Part shown: positions 32,481 through 40,951 of the stretch, one piece after another
How the letters are laid out: the number at the start of each line of letters is the position of its first letter
Numbering within the stretch: the first letter of the stretch is position 1
Source of the DNA: RYN-230 sp963770535
GTDB lineage: Bacteria; Actinomycetota; Actinomycetes; Streptosporangiales; Streptosporangiaceae
DNA: 64,000 nt
Assembly: GCA_963770535.1 (NCBI GenBank)
Contig: CAVYPZ010000008.1
Location: forward strand, 1 to 64,000
Direction: 5' to 3'
Position numbers and translations under genes: made by a program
Notes under the pieces: generated by a model
Told to the model about the DNA's origin: nothing
The model's input: only the letters and a program-made list of their open reading frames with translations
Databases searched by the model: none

Positions 32481-33227
32481 TCATCCCAGCTGCTCCCAGA
32501 CCGCAATCGGGCGCGGGCCGGCGTCCTGGCGGAGCCGTTCCAGGAACAGCACGATGGCGGCGGCCACCGTCCGGTGGGTCTGGTCGTTGAGCACGTCGTG
32601 CCGCCCAAGGCTGATGCTGACCAGTTCAGCGGACGGGGCCGCGGCGTAGCGGTCACGGACCTGCCCCAGCGCGCTGATCGGGTCGTCGCTGCCGTGCAGG
32701 CCGAGAATGGGCATGCGCAGCCCGCCCAGGCCGCTGCGGTCCAGCCAGCCCGCCGGAATCGGCTCATACAGAGCGCCCCGGCGCAGGGCCGGGCCGGTGA
32801 GCCGCCCGCGGTGGGCCGGGCACGTGGTCCTGGCGTCCAGTTCGTCATCCCACGAGCCCGCCGGGCCCGCCTGCGGTGCCGCGGGGAGGCCGGCCAGCAC
32901 CAGGGCGTCCACCCCAGCGCCCAGGTCCGATCTGGCCAGCGTGACCGCGAAGAGAGCGCCCGTGTCCGACCCGGCCAGCACCCGCGGCGCAGGCAGGCTG
33001 GAGTCGGCCAGGAGGCCGGAGATCTGCGCCCGGGCCGACCCGGCGTCCGCCACCGGATCGGTCACCGCCCGGACCCGGTAGGCGTCAGCGGCCAGCCGCC
33101 GCCCGAACCGCTCGTAGACCGCGGGCGACTCTCCCCGGCCGGGAATCACCATGACAGTGCCGCGCGGGATCAGGCCGTCGGGCTCATTCCAGGCCATCAC
33201 TGGAACGTGCTGGTCGGCCAGGGTCAT
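32481..33227 (-). CDS. alpha/beta hydrolase
   Basis: A 248-residue serine hydrolase-fold protein. The nucleophile motif is AGSDTGAL (GxSxG), LHGSDDPISA gives the Asp and GRHDVLNDQTH the His. The C-terminal His region resembles that of the hydrolase at 17366-18196, suggesting distant relatives. Substrate unknown. A GC-rich hairpin lies just upstream (33255-33279). Confidence 0.82.
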   Translation of the reverse strand: MTLADQHVPVMAWNEPDGLIPRGTVMVIPGRGESPAVYERFGRRLAADAYRVRAVTDPVADAGSARAQISGLLADSSLPAPRVLAGSDTGALFAVTLARSDLGAGVDALVLAGLPAAPQAGPAGSWDDELDARTTCPAHRGRLTGPALRRGALYEPIPAGWLDRSGLGGLRMPILGLHGSDDPISALGQVRDRYAAAPSAELVSISLGRHDVLNDQTHRTVAAAIVLFLERLRQDAGPRPIAVWEQLG

Positions 33228-33566
33228 CGGAACTCCTTAACTATCGCTTCAGCTAGCCGGCGCGGACCGGGCGCCGGCTGGGCAGTGCGCGCCCCGACCG
33301 GCAGCAGGGCGCCCCGTCGGCTGATGACGCGCCCGCAGGCCATCGCGAGGCGGTTTTTTTCCTGCTTAATCGATCAAACTAATAGGTATACGGAGGAGTG
33401 TCCAACCGCGGACACCGCGGTTCTGCCGGGAGGGTTGCTGCGGCTCAGTCCCGGCAGGCCAGGTGGCCCGGCCACGACGACGTCGCAGCACGGCCGGACG
33501 GTGAAGCCGCCGGATGACCGGGAACGCCTGTGCGGCGCAGATTCCCGCGTGCCGGGCGGGCGTGCC
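33228..33566. other. intergenic with GC-rich hairpin
   Basis: AGCCGGCGC (33255-33263) and GCGCCGGCT (33271-33279) form a perfect 9-bp dyad with a 7-base loop, ~30 bases upstream of the hydrolase start. A T7 run (33353-33359) and a locally AT-rich patch follow. No gene seen. Confidence 0.5.
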
Positions 33567-34133
33567 TCACCCGGTGCAGAGCGCCCACACGATCTTGCCG
33601 CCCAGCGCGTCCAGGCCGTCCGCCGCGTAGCAGCCCCACTGGGCGCTGAGGGCCTCCACGAGCACCAGGCCCCGCCCGCCCTCGGCGTCCAGCTCCTGGC
33701 TGCGGCGAACGGGAGAGTGATAGTCGCCGTCCCAGACCTGGATCAGGACGTTCCGCCGGTCCGAGGTGAGCCAGAATCGCAGCCGCCGCGTGCGCAGCGG
33801 CAGCCCGCTCCTGGTCTGCTGGTCGGCTGAGGCGCGTACCGCATTGGTGGTGATCTCGGACACGAGCAGTTCCACCGTGTCAGCCATGGATCCCAAGCCC
33901 CACGCGCAGAGGACCTTCGTGGCGTGCATCCGGGCAAAACGTACGGAAACGGGCAGTCCCCGCAGCTCGCGATAGCTGCGCAGCGGCCATTCCCGCAGGC
34001 GCGCCAGGTCCTGGCCAGCCCGTGGCTGGGCGGCGCACGCCGGGAGGGGCACGGGCTCGGCGGAAAGTCTGGCCACTGGCCGGCAGTAGGCTACGCCGGG
34101 ACCGACCAGCCCGCTGATCGCAGGGGCGGTCAT
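33567..34133 (-). CDS. RsbW-like ATP-binding protein
   Basis: A 188-residue protein with a GHKL-type ATPase domain in its C-terminal 120 residues: ELLVSEITTNAVRAS (N box), FWLTSDRRNVLIQVWD and GGRGLVLVEAL (G box). Such solitary domains are anti-sigma kinases or regulators in actinomycetes. ATG 34133 is preferred because GGAGGGGG lies 10-11 bases upstream. A second, shorter member is at 54508. Confidence 0.82.
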   Translation of the reverse strand: MTAPAISGLVGPGVAYCRPVARLSAEPVPLPACAAQPRAGQDLARLREWPLRSYRELRGLPVSVRFARMHATKVLCAWGLGSMADTVELLVSEITTNAVRASADQQTRSGLPLRTRRLRFWLTSDRRNVLIQVWDGDYHSPVRRSQELDAEGGRGLVLVEALSAQWGCYAADGLDALGGKIVWALCTG

Positions 34134-34365
34134 TATCGGGCTACCCCCTCCAATCGGCTCGTGACCAGCACCGCTGCAGCGGCCGACCTCACCGGCTGGG
34201 CGGGATGGAACCGCCATAGTTCCAGCAAATGCTCACCAAACACTGACAATCGGACAGCCACGGCTCACGGGTGGCTCACGGCGCGGGTACGCTGCCGTCG
34301 TATCTGCGCTGACCACATCGTGTCTGCGGGACCGACGGCGCGGATGGCCGGGAAGAGGGCGAGGC

Positions 34366-37284
34366 GTGGACTTCGGGCTGCTCGGGCCGCTGGTCGTCCG
34401 GGACGGCCCGCGGGAGGTACCGGTGTCCGCGCCCCGGCAGCGGGTGCTGCTGGCCGGGCTGCTGGTGAGCGCCGGGCGGGTGGTCAGCCTGGACGCACTG
34501 GCGGGGATGCTGTGGGAAGGCGAGCCCCCGGCCGGGGCGCGGGGTGCGCTGCACAGTGCCATCCAGCGCCTGCGCTCGGCGCTGGGCCCGGCCGGTGCGG
34601 AGCTGATCGAGACCCGGGCACCCGGCTACCTGATCAGCATCGGCGACGACGACCTGGATATCCGCCGGTTCAGCGTGCTCACCACGCGCGGCCATGCCGC
34701 CGCCGAGGCCGGGGACTGGGCGGCGGCGGCCAGCCTGCTGCGCGAGGCGCTCGGGTTGTGGCGCGGCGACCCGCTGGCTGACGTGCCGTCGCCGCTGCTG
34801 CGCGACCGCGAGGTTGCCTCGCTCGAAGACCAGCGGCGGCAGGCCCTGGCCGCGCGGATCGACGCCGATCTGCACCTGGGGCGGCACAGCGAGGTGGTGG
34901 CGGAACTGCGCCAGCTGGTCGCCGCCCACCCGCTGCAGGAGCAGTTCCACGCGCAGCTGATGCTGAGCCTGTACCGCAGCGGCCGGCAGGCCGACGCGCT
35001 GGCCGCCTACCAGGATGCGCGGCGCATCGTGACCGGGGAGCTGGGCCTCGAGCCCAGCCCCGGGCTCAGGCTCCTGCAGCAGCGCATCCTGGCCGCCGAC
35101 GATGAGCTCCAGCCCGGCGCGGACGGCGAGCAGCCGGGCACGCCACCGGGTTCCGCGGCGGGCACCGGGCCGGCGGGGCCCGGCGCGGCGGGGCCCGGGA
35201 CGGCCACGCCCGGCACGGCGGCCCCGGGCCCTCACGACCCGGGGACCGGCCGGCATGTAGTGCCGAGGCAGCTGCCCCCGGCGACGCGGCTTTTCGCCGG
35301 CCGGGACGGGGCGCTCACGACGCTCGCCGGGCTCGCCGCCGAGGCCGCCGAAACGAGCCAGGCGCCGGTGATCGCGGTCATCGACGGGCCGGCCGGGATC
35401 GGCAAGACCACGCTCGCGGTGCATTTCGCGCAGCAGGCCGCCGGGCGGTTCCCGGACGGGCAGCTGTACCTGAACTTGCGCGGTTTCGATCCGGCCGGGC
35501 CGCCGATGACCCCGGGCGAGGCCATCCGGCTGTTCCTGGATGCCCTGGACGTGCCCGCGGCCAAGATCCCGGCCAGCCACGACGCGCAGACGGCCTTGTA
35601 CCGCAGCCTGCTGGCCGGCCAGCGCGTGCTGGTGCTGCTGGACAACGCGCGCGACGCCGATCAGGTCCGCCCCCTGCTCCCGGCCAGCCCGGGCTGCCTG
35701 GTCATCGTGACCAGCCGCAGCCGGCTCACCAGCCTGGTGGCCACGGAGGGGGCGTTCCCGCTGGCCCTGGATGTCCTCACCGACGCCGACGCGCAGGAAC
35801 TGCTGACCCGCCGCCTGGGCCCGGAACGGGTCGCCGGTGACCCCGGCGCCGTGGACGAGCTGATCCAGTTGTGCGCACGGCTGCCCCTGGCGCTGAGCAT
35901 TGCCGCCGCCCGCAGCACCAGCCAGCCCGGGCTGTCGCTCGGCGCGCTGACCGACGATCTGCGTGATGCCCGGAAACGGCTTGACGTCCTGGACGCCGGG
36001 CACCCGTCCTCGAACGTCCGGGCCGTCCTGTCCTGGTCCTACGAGCAGCTGGACCCGGGCGCTGCCCGGCTGTTCCGGCTGCTGGGGCTGCACCCCGGCC
36101 CGGACGTCAGCGCCCCCGCGGCCGCCAGCCTGGCCGGCCTGCCGCTGGACGAAGGGCGCCGCCGGCTCGGCGAGCTGGCCAGCGCGCACCTGCTGACCGA
36201 GCACGCTCCCGGGCGGTTCTCCAGTCACGACCTGCTCCGGGCCTACGCCGCCGAACTGGCCCTGTCGGCCGACAGCGAGGCCGAGCGGAACGCGGCCACC
36301 GGCCGGATGCTCGATCATTACCTGCACACGGCGTACCCGGCCGCGATGCTGCTGCATCCCACGCGCAGGCCGATCACGCTGCCCCCGCTCCAGCCGGGCG
36401 CCGCGCCGGAGCGCCTCGGTGAACCCGCGCAGGCCCTGGCCTGGTTCCAGGCCGAGCGCCCGGTCCTCCTGGCCGCGGCCGGGCGGGCCCTGGAGGCCGG
36501 CTTCGACATCCATGTGTGGCAGATCGCGCAGGCGGTGTCAGGGTTCCTGGACACGCGGGGCCGCTGGCACGACTGGGTTGACATCGAGGAGACGGCCCTC
36601 ATCGCCACGCAGCGGCTGGGCGACCGGGCGGCCGAGGCCACCGTGCGCCAGCGACTCGGCTACGCCCGCGCCAGGCTCGGTGCCTACGAGGCTGCCTACG
36701 CCCAGCTGGAGCTCGCCCTGGGCATCCACACCGAGCGCGGGGACCAGGGCGGGGCGGCCTACGCCCGCAACGCCATCGCCATCACGCTGCACAACCAGGA
36801 GCGTTACCGCGAGGCCCTCGACCAGGCCGAGCAGTCCCTGCAGCTGTACACCGCCATCGGCGACCAGTCCGGCCAGTCGCTGGCCCTCAACCTGGTCGGC
36901 TGGTTCCACGCCCTCCTCGGCGACTCCCGGCAGGCGCTCAGCTACGGTACGCGGGCGCTCGGCCTGTTCCGCGAGAACGGCAACCGGGACGGGGAAGCCA
37001 GCGCGCTGGACACCGTCGGGTACGCCCACCAGCTGCTCGGCAACCACGCCGAGGCGACGGCCTATTACCAGCAGGCGATCGAACTGGACCGCGAGATAGG
37101 CAGCCGCCCGGGCCTGGCTGAGACGCTCGACCACCTGGGCGACACCCGGCTCGCCGCCGGGGACCAGGCGGAGGCTCGCACCGCCTGGGACGAGGCGCTC
37201 GCGATCCTGGATGACCTGGGTCACCCGGGCGCCGACCCGATCCGCGCCAAGCTCGCGGATCTCGGCACCGCTGTCTCACGCTGA
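34366..37284 (+). CDS. AfsR/SARP-type regulator with NB-ARC and TPR
   Basis: A 972-residue three-part regulator. Residues 1-90 are an OmpR-like winged helix (LLVSAGRVVSLDALAGMLW, LIETRAPGYLI), ~100-245 the bacterial transcriptional activation domain, then a Gly/Pro/Thr linker (~255-300), an NB-ARC ATPase (P-loop GPAGIGKTT at ~341-349, VLVLLDNARDADQV Walker B, VIVTSRSRL) and C-terminal TPRs (~690-960). Members activate secondary-metabolite or stress genes. GTG 34366 follows GAGGGCGAGG. Part of its TPR coding sequence is duplicated at 47323-47438, beyond the convergent conflict-type operon. Confidence 0.93.
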   Translation: MDFGLLGPLVVRDGPREVPVSAPRQRVLLAGLLVSAGRVVSLDALAGMLWEGEPPAGARGALHSAIQRLRSALGPAGAELIETRAPGYLISIGDDDLDIRRFSVLTTRGHAAAEAGDWAAAASLLREALGLWRGDPLADVPSPLLRDREVASLEDQRRQALAARIDADLHLGRHSEVVAELRQLVAAHPLQEQFHAQLMLSLYRSGRQADALAAYQDARRIVTGELGLEPSPGLRLLQQRILAADDELQPGADGEQPGTPPGSAAGTGPAGPGAAGPGTATPGTAAPGPHDPGTGRHVVPRQLPPATRLFAGRDGALTTLAGLAAEAAETSQAPVIAVIDGPAGIGKTTLAVHFAQQAAGRFPDGQLYLNLRGFDPAGPPMTPGEAIRLFLDALDVPAAKIPASHDAQTALYRSLLAGQRVLVLLDNARDADQVRPLLPASPGCLVIVTSRSRLTSLVATEGAFPLALDVLTDADAQELLTRRLGPERVAGDPGAVDELIQLCARLPLALSIAAARSTSQPGLSLGALTDDLRDARKRLDVLDAGHPSSNVRAVLSWSYEQLDPGAARLFRLLGLHPGPDVSAPAAASLAGLPLDEGRRRLGELASAHLLTEHAPGRFSSHDLLRAYAAELALSADSEAERNAATGRMLDHYLHTAYPAAMLLHPTRRPITLPPLQPGAAPERLGEPAQALAWFQAERPVLLAAAGRALEAGFDIHVWQIAQAVSGFLDTRGRWHDWVDIEETALIATQRLGDRAAEATVRQRLGYARARLGAYEAAYAQLELALGIHTERGDQGGAAYARNAIAITLHNQERYREALDQAEQSLQLYTAIGDQSGQSLALNLVGWFHALLGDSRQALSYGTRALGLFRENGNRDGEASALDTVGYAHQLLGNHAEATAYYQQAIELDREIGSRPGLAETLDHLGDTRLAAGDQAEARTAWDEALAILDDLGHPGADPIRAKLADLGTAVSR
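37067..37183 (+). repeat. direct repeat, left copy (in SARP gene)
   Basis: This 117-base segment of the regulator's TPR region recurs in the same orientation at 47323-47438 with seven mismatches and one deleted base by eye (~93% identity). The two copies bracket the five-gene metallopeptidase/CHAT operon. Confidence 0.9.
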
Positions 37285-37327
37285 CCAGCAACGGCGTGCC
37301 GTCCTGGAAGCCGTGGAGCCGGGGTTC

Positions 37328-38359
37328 CTAGTTCAGCAGGTCACGCAGGGTCAGGTTCATCAGTTCCGGCGCGTCTGGTGCGGGAAGGCGATCCGGCGCG
37401 ATGAGTTCCAGTGAACGGTCCGGCCCGGGCACGGCGTGCAGGTCGCGCACTGCATCGATCTCGTCGGCCACGAGCTTGGCCACCCGGGGTCTGTCGGCCG
37501 GGGTGAGGTCGGGCGAATTCCAGGCCCGGGTGATGGCCTCGTCCCGGAGGTCCCTGAACTCCTGGTCGTAACCTTTGATGAAGGCCCGGGCCGCCGCCCC
37601 GATCAGCTCGTCGAGGTCGGGAAAACGCCAGTCATCACGCTCGGCGCGGCATTCGATCCGGACCACGAGATAGTCGGTGCCCGACAATTGCCGGGGCCCG
37701 TGCCCATCGTCGAGGCACAGGCCCTGGCGCTCGATGGAGAGCCTGCCCGCCAGCGCGCTGCGCGGCCTGGCGATGACGGCCAGCGATCCGGGCCGCAGCA
37801 CATTCCCGCCCCCGCCCGGCGCGACCATGGCCCAGTGCACGCCCAGCACGGGCTGATCGGTGCCGAGCACGGTATCCAGGCCGTCGGCGACCTTGCCCGC
37901 GATCGTCGCGGCCACCGACAGGGGCGGGGCCAGCAGGGTGCCGAAACCACCCATGATCTGCAGCGCCGTGACCAGCGGCCCGGCCGTCGAGGCCTGGTAC
38001 AGGGCGGCCTCGACCTCCACCACCCCGCCGTTGAAGGGCAGCAGCGGCGTGAGCTGGAAGTCCACCTGCGCGCCCGGGATGGCCCAGTTGCCCCGCGGCT
38101 GCCCGAACGTGGTGAACGGTGTCGCGCCGCCGAGGAAGCTGAGCGCGGCCCCGCCGTGCAGGACAGGGAAATGCTTATTGCCCCAGGTCGCCGCCTTGGA
38201 CAGGAATCCCTCGGCCAGCCACACCCGCAGATAGCCGGCGTAGGGCATGACCGGGGTACCGCCTGGGTCGGCGATGAACTCGACCGTGACATGTTCTGCG
38301 TTCGCGTCGAACCAGCGGGTTATCCGGTCCCACATGGGACTCAGCCGATTGCCGGGCAT
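37328..38359 (-). CDS. unrecognised protein, last gene of CHAT operon
   Basis: A 343-residue protein without a confident family. It has a beta-rich N-terminal half (HVTVEFIADPGGTPVMP, VDFQLTPLLPFNGGVVEVEAAL), then a long apolar stretch (VTALQIMGGFGTLLAPPLSV, AATIAGKVADGL; about 130-165) and a charged C-terminal half (YLVVRIECRAERDDW). GAAGGA lies 7 bases upstream of the ATG. It is last in the operon, 42 bases after the previous gene. An apolar central helix beside protease genes makes it a candidate effector or protease substrate, but that is inference. Confidence 0.6.
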   Translation of the reverse strand: MPGNRLSPMWDRITRWFDANAEHVTVEFIADPGGTPVMPYAGYLRVWLAEGFLSKAATWGNKHFPVLHGGAALSFLGGATPFTTFGQPRGNWAIPGAQVDFQLTPLLPFNGGVVEVEAALYQASTAGPLVTALQIMGGFGTLLAPPLSVAATIAGKVADGLDTVLGTDQPVLGVHWAMVAPGGGGNVLRPGSLAVIARPRSALAGRLSIERQGLCLDDGHGPRQLSGTDYLVVRIECRAERDDWRFPDLDELIGAAARAFIKGYDQEFRDLRDEAITRAWNSPDLTPADRPRVAKLVADEIDAVRDLHAVPGPDRSLELIAPDRLPAPDAPELMNLTLRDLLN

Positions 38360-38401
38360 TGGGCATTCCTTCGTGTCGTCGGGTCACTGGCCTGGCGGGC
38401 G

Positions 38402-40951
38402 TCAGCCGGAAGCCGGTTCCCCGGCCTGCCCGCCGGCGGCGGTCCGCAGGAAAAGCAGCACATCGAGCACGGCGCGTTCGCCCGCCTCCGCTTCTGGTCC
38501 GGCCTCGCCTTCTGGTCCGGCCTCAGCGATGAGCGCTTTCACCTGGGCCAGCGTGCGCAGCAGGGTCGTCGGCCACACTGACCTGCCCCGCTCCGCGACC
38601 GCCTGCCAGGTGGTCTGGACGGCCCGGTGGGCGACAGCATCCGGCAGCGGCGGAATGACGAGCACCGCGCCCACGCCGCTGTCCAGCAGGTCCTGGGCGC
38701 AGCCCAGGAAGCCGGGCCGCAGATCGCCGAGCGGCCGCTGGAGACCGTCCACCGGATCGGCCTGCAGCACGGCCAGGGCCGTGCGGTTCAGCGGGAACTG
38801 GTCGATGCTCAGCAGTTCTTCCCCGGCCACCCGGCCCCGGCTCGGCGCGCCGGCCGGGCCGTCCTGGGTTCCGGCAACCCGCAGCCGCCAGCCCGCGGTG
38901 GTCTGCACGGGCGTCCCCACGATATGCAGGATCCGCAGGCCCGGCTCACGCTCGTCCTGCGGGCGCCGCATCTCGCCCGGGACCAGGTGACGCGGCCCGC
39001 GGTACAGCGCGCCGGCCGTCTGCCAGGGCTTCCCGCTTAGCGCTGGGGGACGGCCGCTGACCGCCCGGAACCAGAGCAGGGCCGGTACCTGCTTGGCTGG
39101 CGCGGCGGCCGCCAGCCACTGTTCCCAGGGCAGCCCCTGTGCTACCGCGCCCCCCGTCGTGATGCCGATGACCGAGAGCCGGCGGGGCCCGGCGCGCTTG
39201 GGCAGGCGCAGCCCGGCCAGGTCGAAGGCGGGCACCGGTTCGGGGAGCCTGGTCTGCGACCAGGAGCCGCGCCAGGGCAGGAACATGGGCCAGAACGGCC
39301 AGAATCCCGCCAGCGCACCGCCGATCGTGGCCATCCGGAGGCCGTTGAGGTCACGCACCCCGCGCGACGCGACGGCCTCGGCCCGGACCGCCCGGACCGC
39401 GCCGGGGGGGACGGCGCTGACCCCGCGGACCGTGATCGCGCGGACCCTGGCGAAACGGTAGGGCAGCAAGGCGGCGGCGACTACACGCAGCAGGAAGATA
39501 CTCGCGGCGACGCCCACGATCGCCCCGGCCTGGACGGAGCCGAGCAGCGCGGTCAGCACGGCTACGGCGAGGAACCCCAGGGCGTAGGGCATGAGCTGGC
39601 CTGATGTCCCCTGGGTCAGGGAGCCAAGGGCCTGCCGCAGGCCCCGCCGGCCGGCCGCGGGCAGCATGACTTCCGGTGACGCTGACGGTGCGCCCGAGGG
39701 TCGCTGGCGTTGCTGATAGGCCAGCAACGCTTCAGCTCGCTGATGCCACCCGGTCCAGAACGCCAGCCGCATCCGCGCTGCCACGTGCCCGTCGGAGTTA
39801 TCCCGGGCCGGCCATGCCACTGCGGCTCCCGGCCGGTCACCACCCCGGGCCGCGGCCAGGCCGGCCAGCACCGCCGCCTCCTCGGCGCCCAGCACGTCTC
39901 CCGCCGTGTCCAGCTGCCTGGCCGCTTCGGCCAGCTGTGGCGCCGCACGCCCGGGGAAGCGCAAGGCGGTCAGCTCGCCCACCGAGACGGCCGCCCGGCC
40001 CAGCGCCCCGGGAGGCAACGTCAGTTCGCGGCCGAGCCGGAGCTCACGCTCGGGGTCGAAGTCATGCGGTGCCCGGGCGGGGGTGTCACCCTTGCGGCCA
40101 GGGGTGGCGGCGCCGAGCCGGGGGAAGAAATCGGCAAACTCGGCGCGTTCCGCCGCCGTCGCTTCGTCCGGCGGGAGAGGCGGGTCAGACGGGAGGCTGG
40201 CCAGCGACACCGTGTCCTGGCATTGCCACCACGCCGGCCAGCTCCCCGCGTCTTCCGGCTGCCCGGGCTGCACGCCATCCACCAGCGTCCGCACCACCCA
40301 TGCCTCGCGCCGCGTTCGTGGCGAGCCCTGCCGGGACAGCCGGTGGACCGAGGAGGAGTACTCGGTGGTCCGCTGCCGCCGGCACAGACGCAGCAGGGCC
40401 AGCTCGCACTCCTCGATCGAATCCGGATCGTCCCCGGCGCCCACCGCCGCCTCCAGGCGCTCGTGCAGCAGCCCGGCGCTGTGTTCCGGCTCGCCCAGTA
40501 CGACCCAGGCCTGGGCCAGCTCCACGCCGAGCGGGTCCACCTGACGGTGGGCCCACGCCGACGGACGCCGGCGGGACAGCACATAGCGCCCGGCCGGCTC
40601 CAGGCGCGCGAGTTCCCCGGCCGAGATCGGGCGGTGGCCGAGCTCAAAGCGGACTGTCGCGGCGACCAGCCGTTCCGCGTCGATGTCGGCGCTGTGATCC
40701 AGGGCGTCTGACCGCCATTGCGCCCAGGGCACGGCGTCGAGGGCCGTACCGCTGCGCCAGGCGATGATGATGCAGGCCAGGCGGCATTGATCGGCCAGCC
40801 GCCGGGGCGCTGCCCAGTCCGCCCACGGCCTGTCTGGTCCGGTGGCCGCCCTATCGGCGGCCATGACCGCCAGCCTGGCCTCGTCCGCGGCGGCGGCCTT
40901 CTCCCCGGCCCAGAGCAGGAGCACGGCACGTACCAGGTGGGCAGCGGCCAT
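38402..40951 (-). CDS. membrane/TPR-like protein with possible CHAT-like tail
   Basis: An 849-residue protein. The N-terminal ~410 residues are helical, TPR-like. Two hydrophobic segments lie at about 453-472 and 476-496. The C-terminal ~200 residues (LLSIDQFPLNRTALAVLQAD, LLDSGVGAVLVIPPLPD) have the strand-helix rhythm of a CHAT/caspase fold, but no His-Cys dyad is visible, so it may be an inactive paralogue. Its start overlaps the end of the upstream NTPase gene by 101 bases. Possibly it anchors the complex at the membrane (inference). Confidence 0.6.
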   Translation of the reverse strand: MAAAHLVRAVLLLWAGEKAAAADEARLAVMAADRAATGPDRPWADWAAPRRLADQCRLACIIIAWRSGTALDAVPWAQWRSDALDHSADIDAERLVAATVRFELGHRPISAGELARLEPAGRYVLSRRRPSAWAHRQVDPLGVELAQAWVVLGEPEHSAGLLHERLEAAVGAGDDPDSIEECELALLRLCRRQRTTEYSSSVHRLSRQGSPRTRREAWVVRTLVDGVQPGQPEDAGSWPAWWQCQDTVSLASLPSDPPLPPDEATAAERAEFADFFPRLGAATPGRKGDTPARAPHDFDPERELRLGRELTLPPGALGRAAVSVGELTALRFPGRAAPQLAEAARQLDTAGDVLGAEEAAVLAGLAAARGGDRPGAAVAWPARDNSDGHVAARMRLAFWTGWHQRAEALLAYQQRQRPSGAPSASPEVMLPAAGRRGLRQALGSLTQGTSGQLMPYALGFLAVAVLTALLGSVQAGAIVGVAASIFLLRVVAAALLPYRFARVRAITVRGVSAVPPGAVRAVRAEAVASRGVRDLNGLRMATIGGALAGFWPFWPMFLPWRGSWSQTRLPEPVPAFDLAGLRLPKRAGPRRLSVIGITTGGAVAQGLPWEQWLAAAAPAKQVPALLWFRAVSGRPPALSGKPWQTAGALYRGPRHLVPGEMRRPQDEREPGLRILHIVGTPVQTTAGWRLRVAGTQDGPAGAPSRGRVAGEELLSIDQFPLNRTALAVLQADPVDGLQRPLGDLRPGFLGCAQDLLDSGVGAVLVIPPLPDAVAHRAVQTTWQAVAERGRSVWPTTLLRTLAQVKALIAEAGPEGEAGPEAEAGERAVLDVLLFLRTAAGGQAGEPASG

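Noticed and set aside
32213..33830. Long plus-strand frames opposite the peroxiredoxin and hydrolase
   Set aside because: Shadows; the minus-strand proteins have catalytic motifs and ribosome sites.
34276..36513. 745-codon minus-strand frame opposite the SARP gene
   Set aside because: Antisense shadow of a gene with clear winged-helix, BTAD and P-loop motifs on the plus strand.
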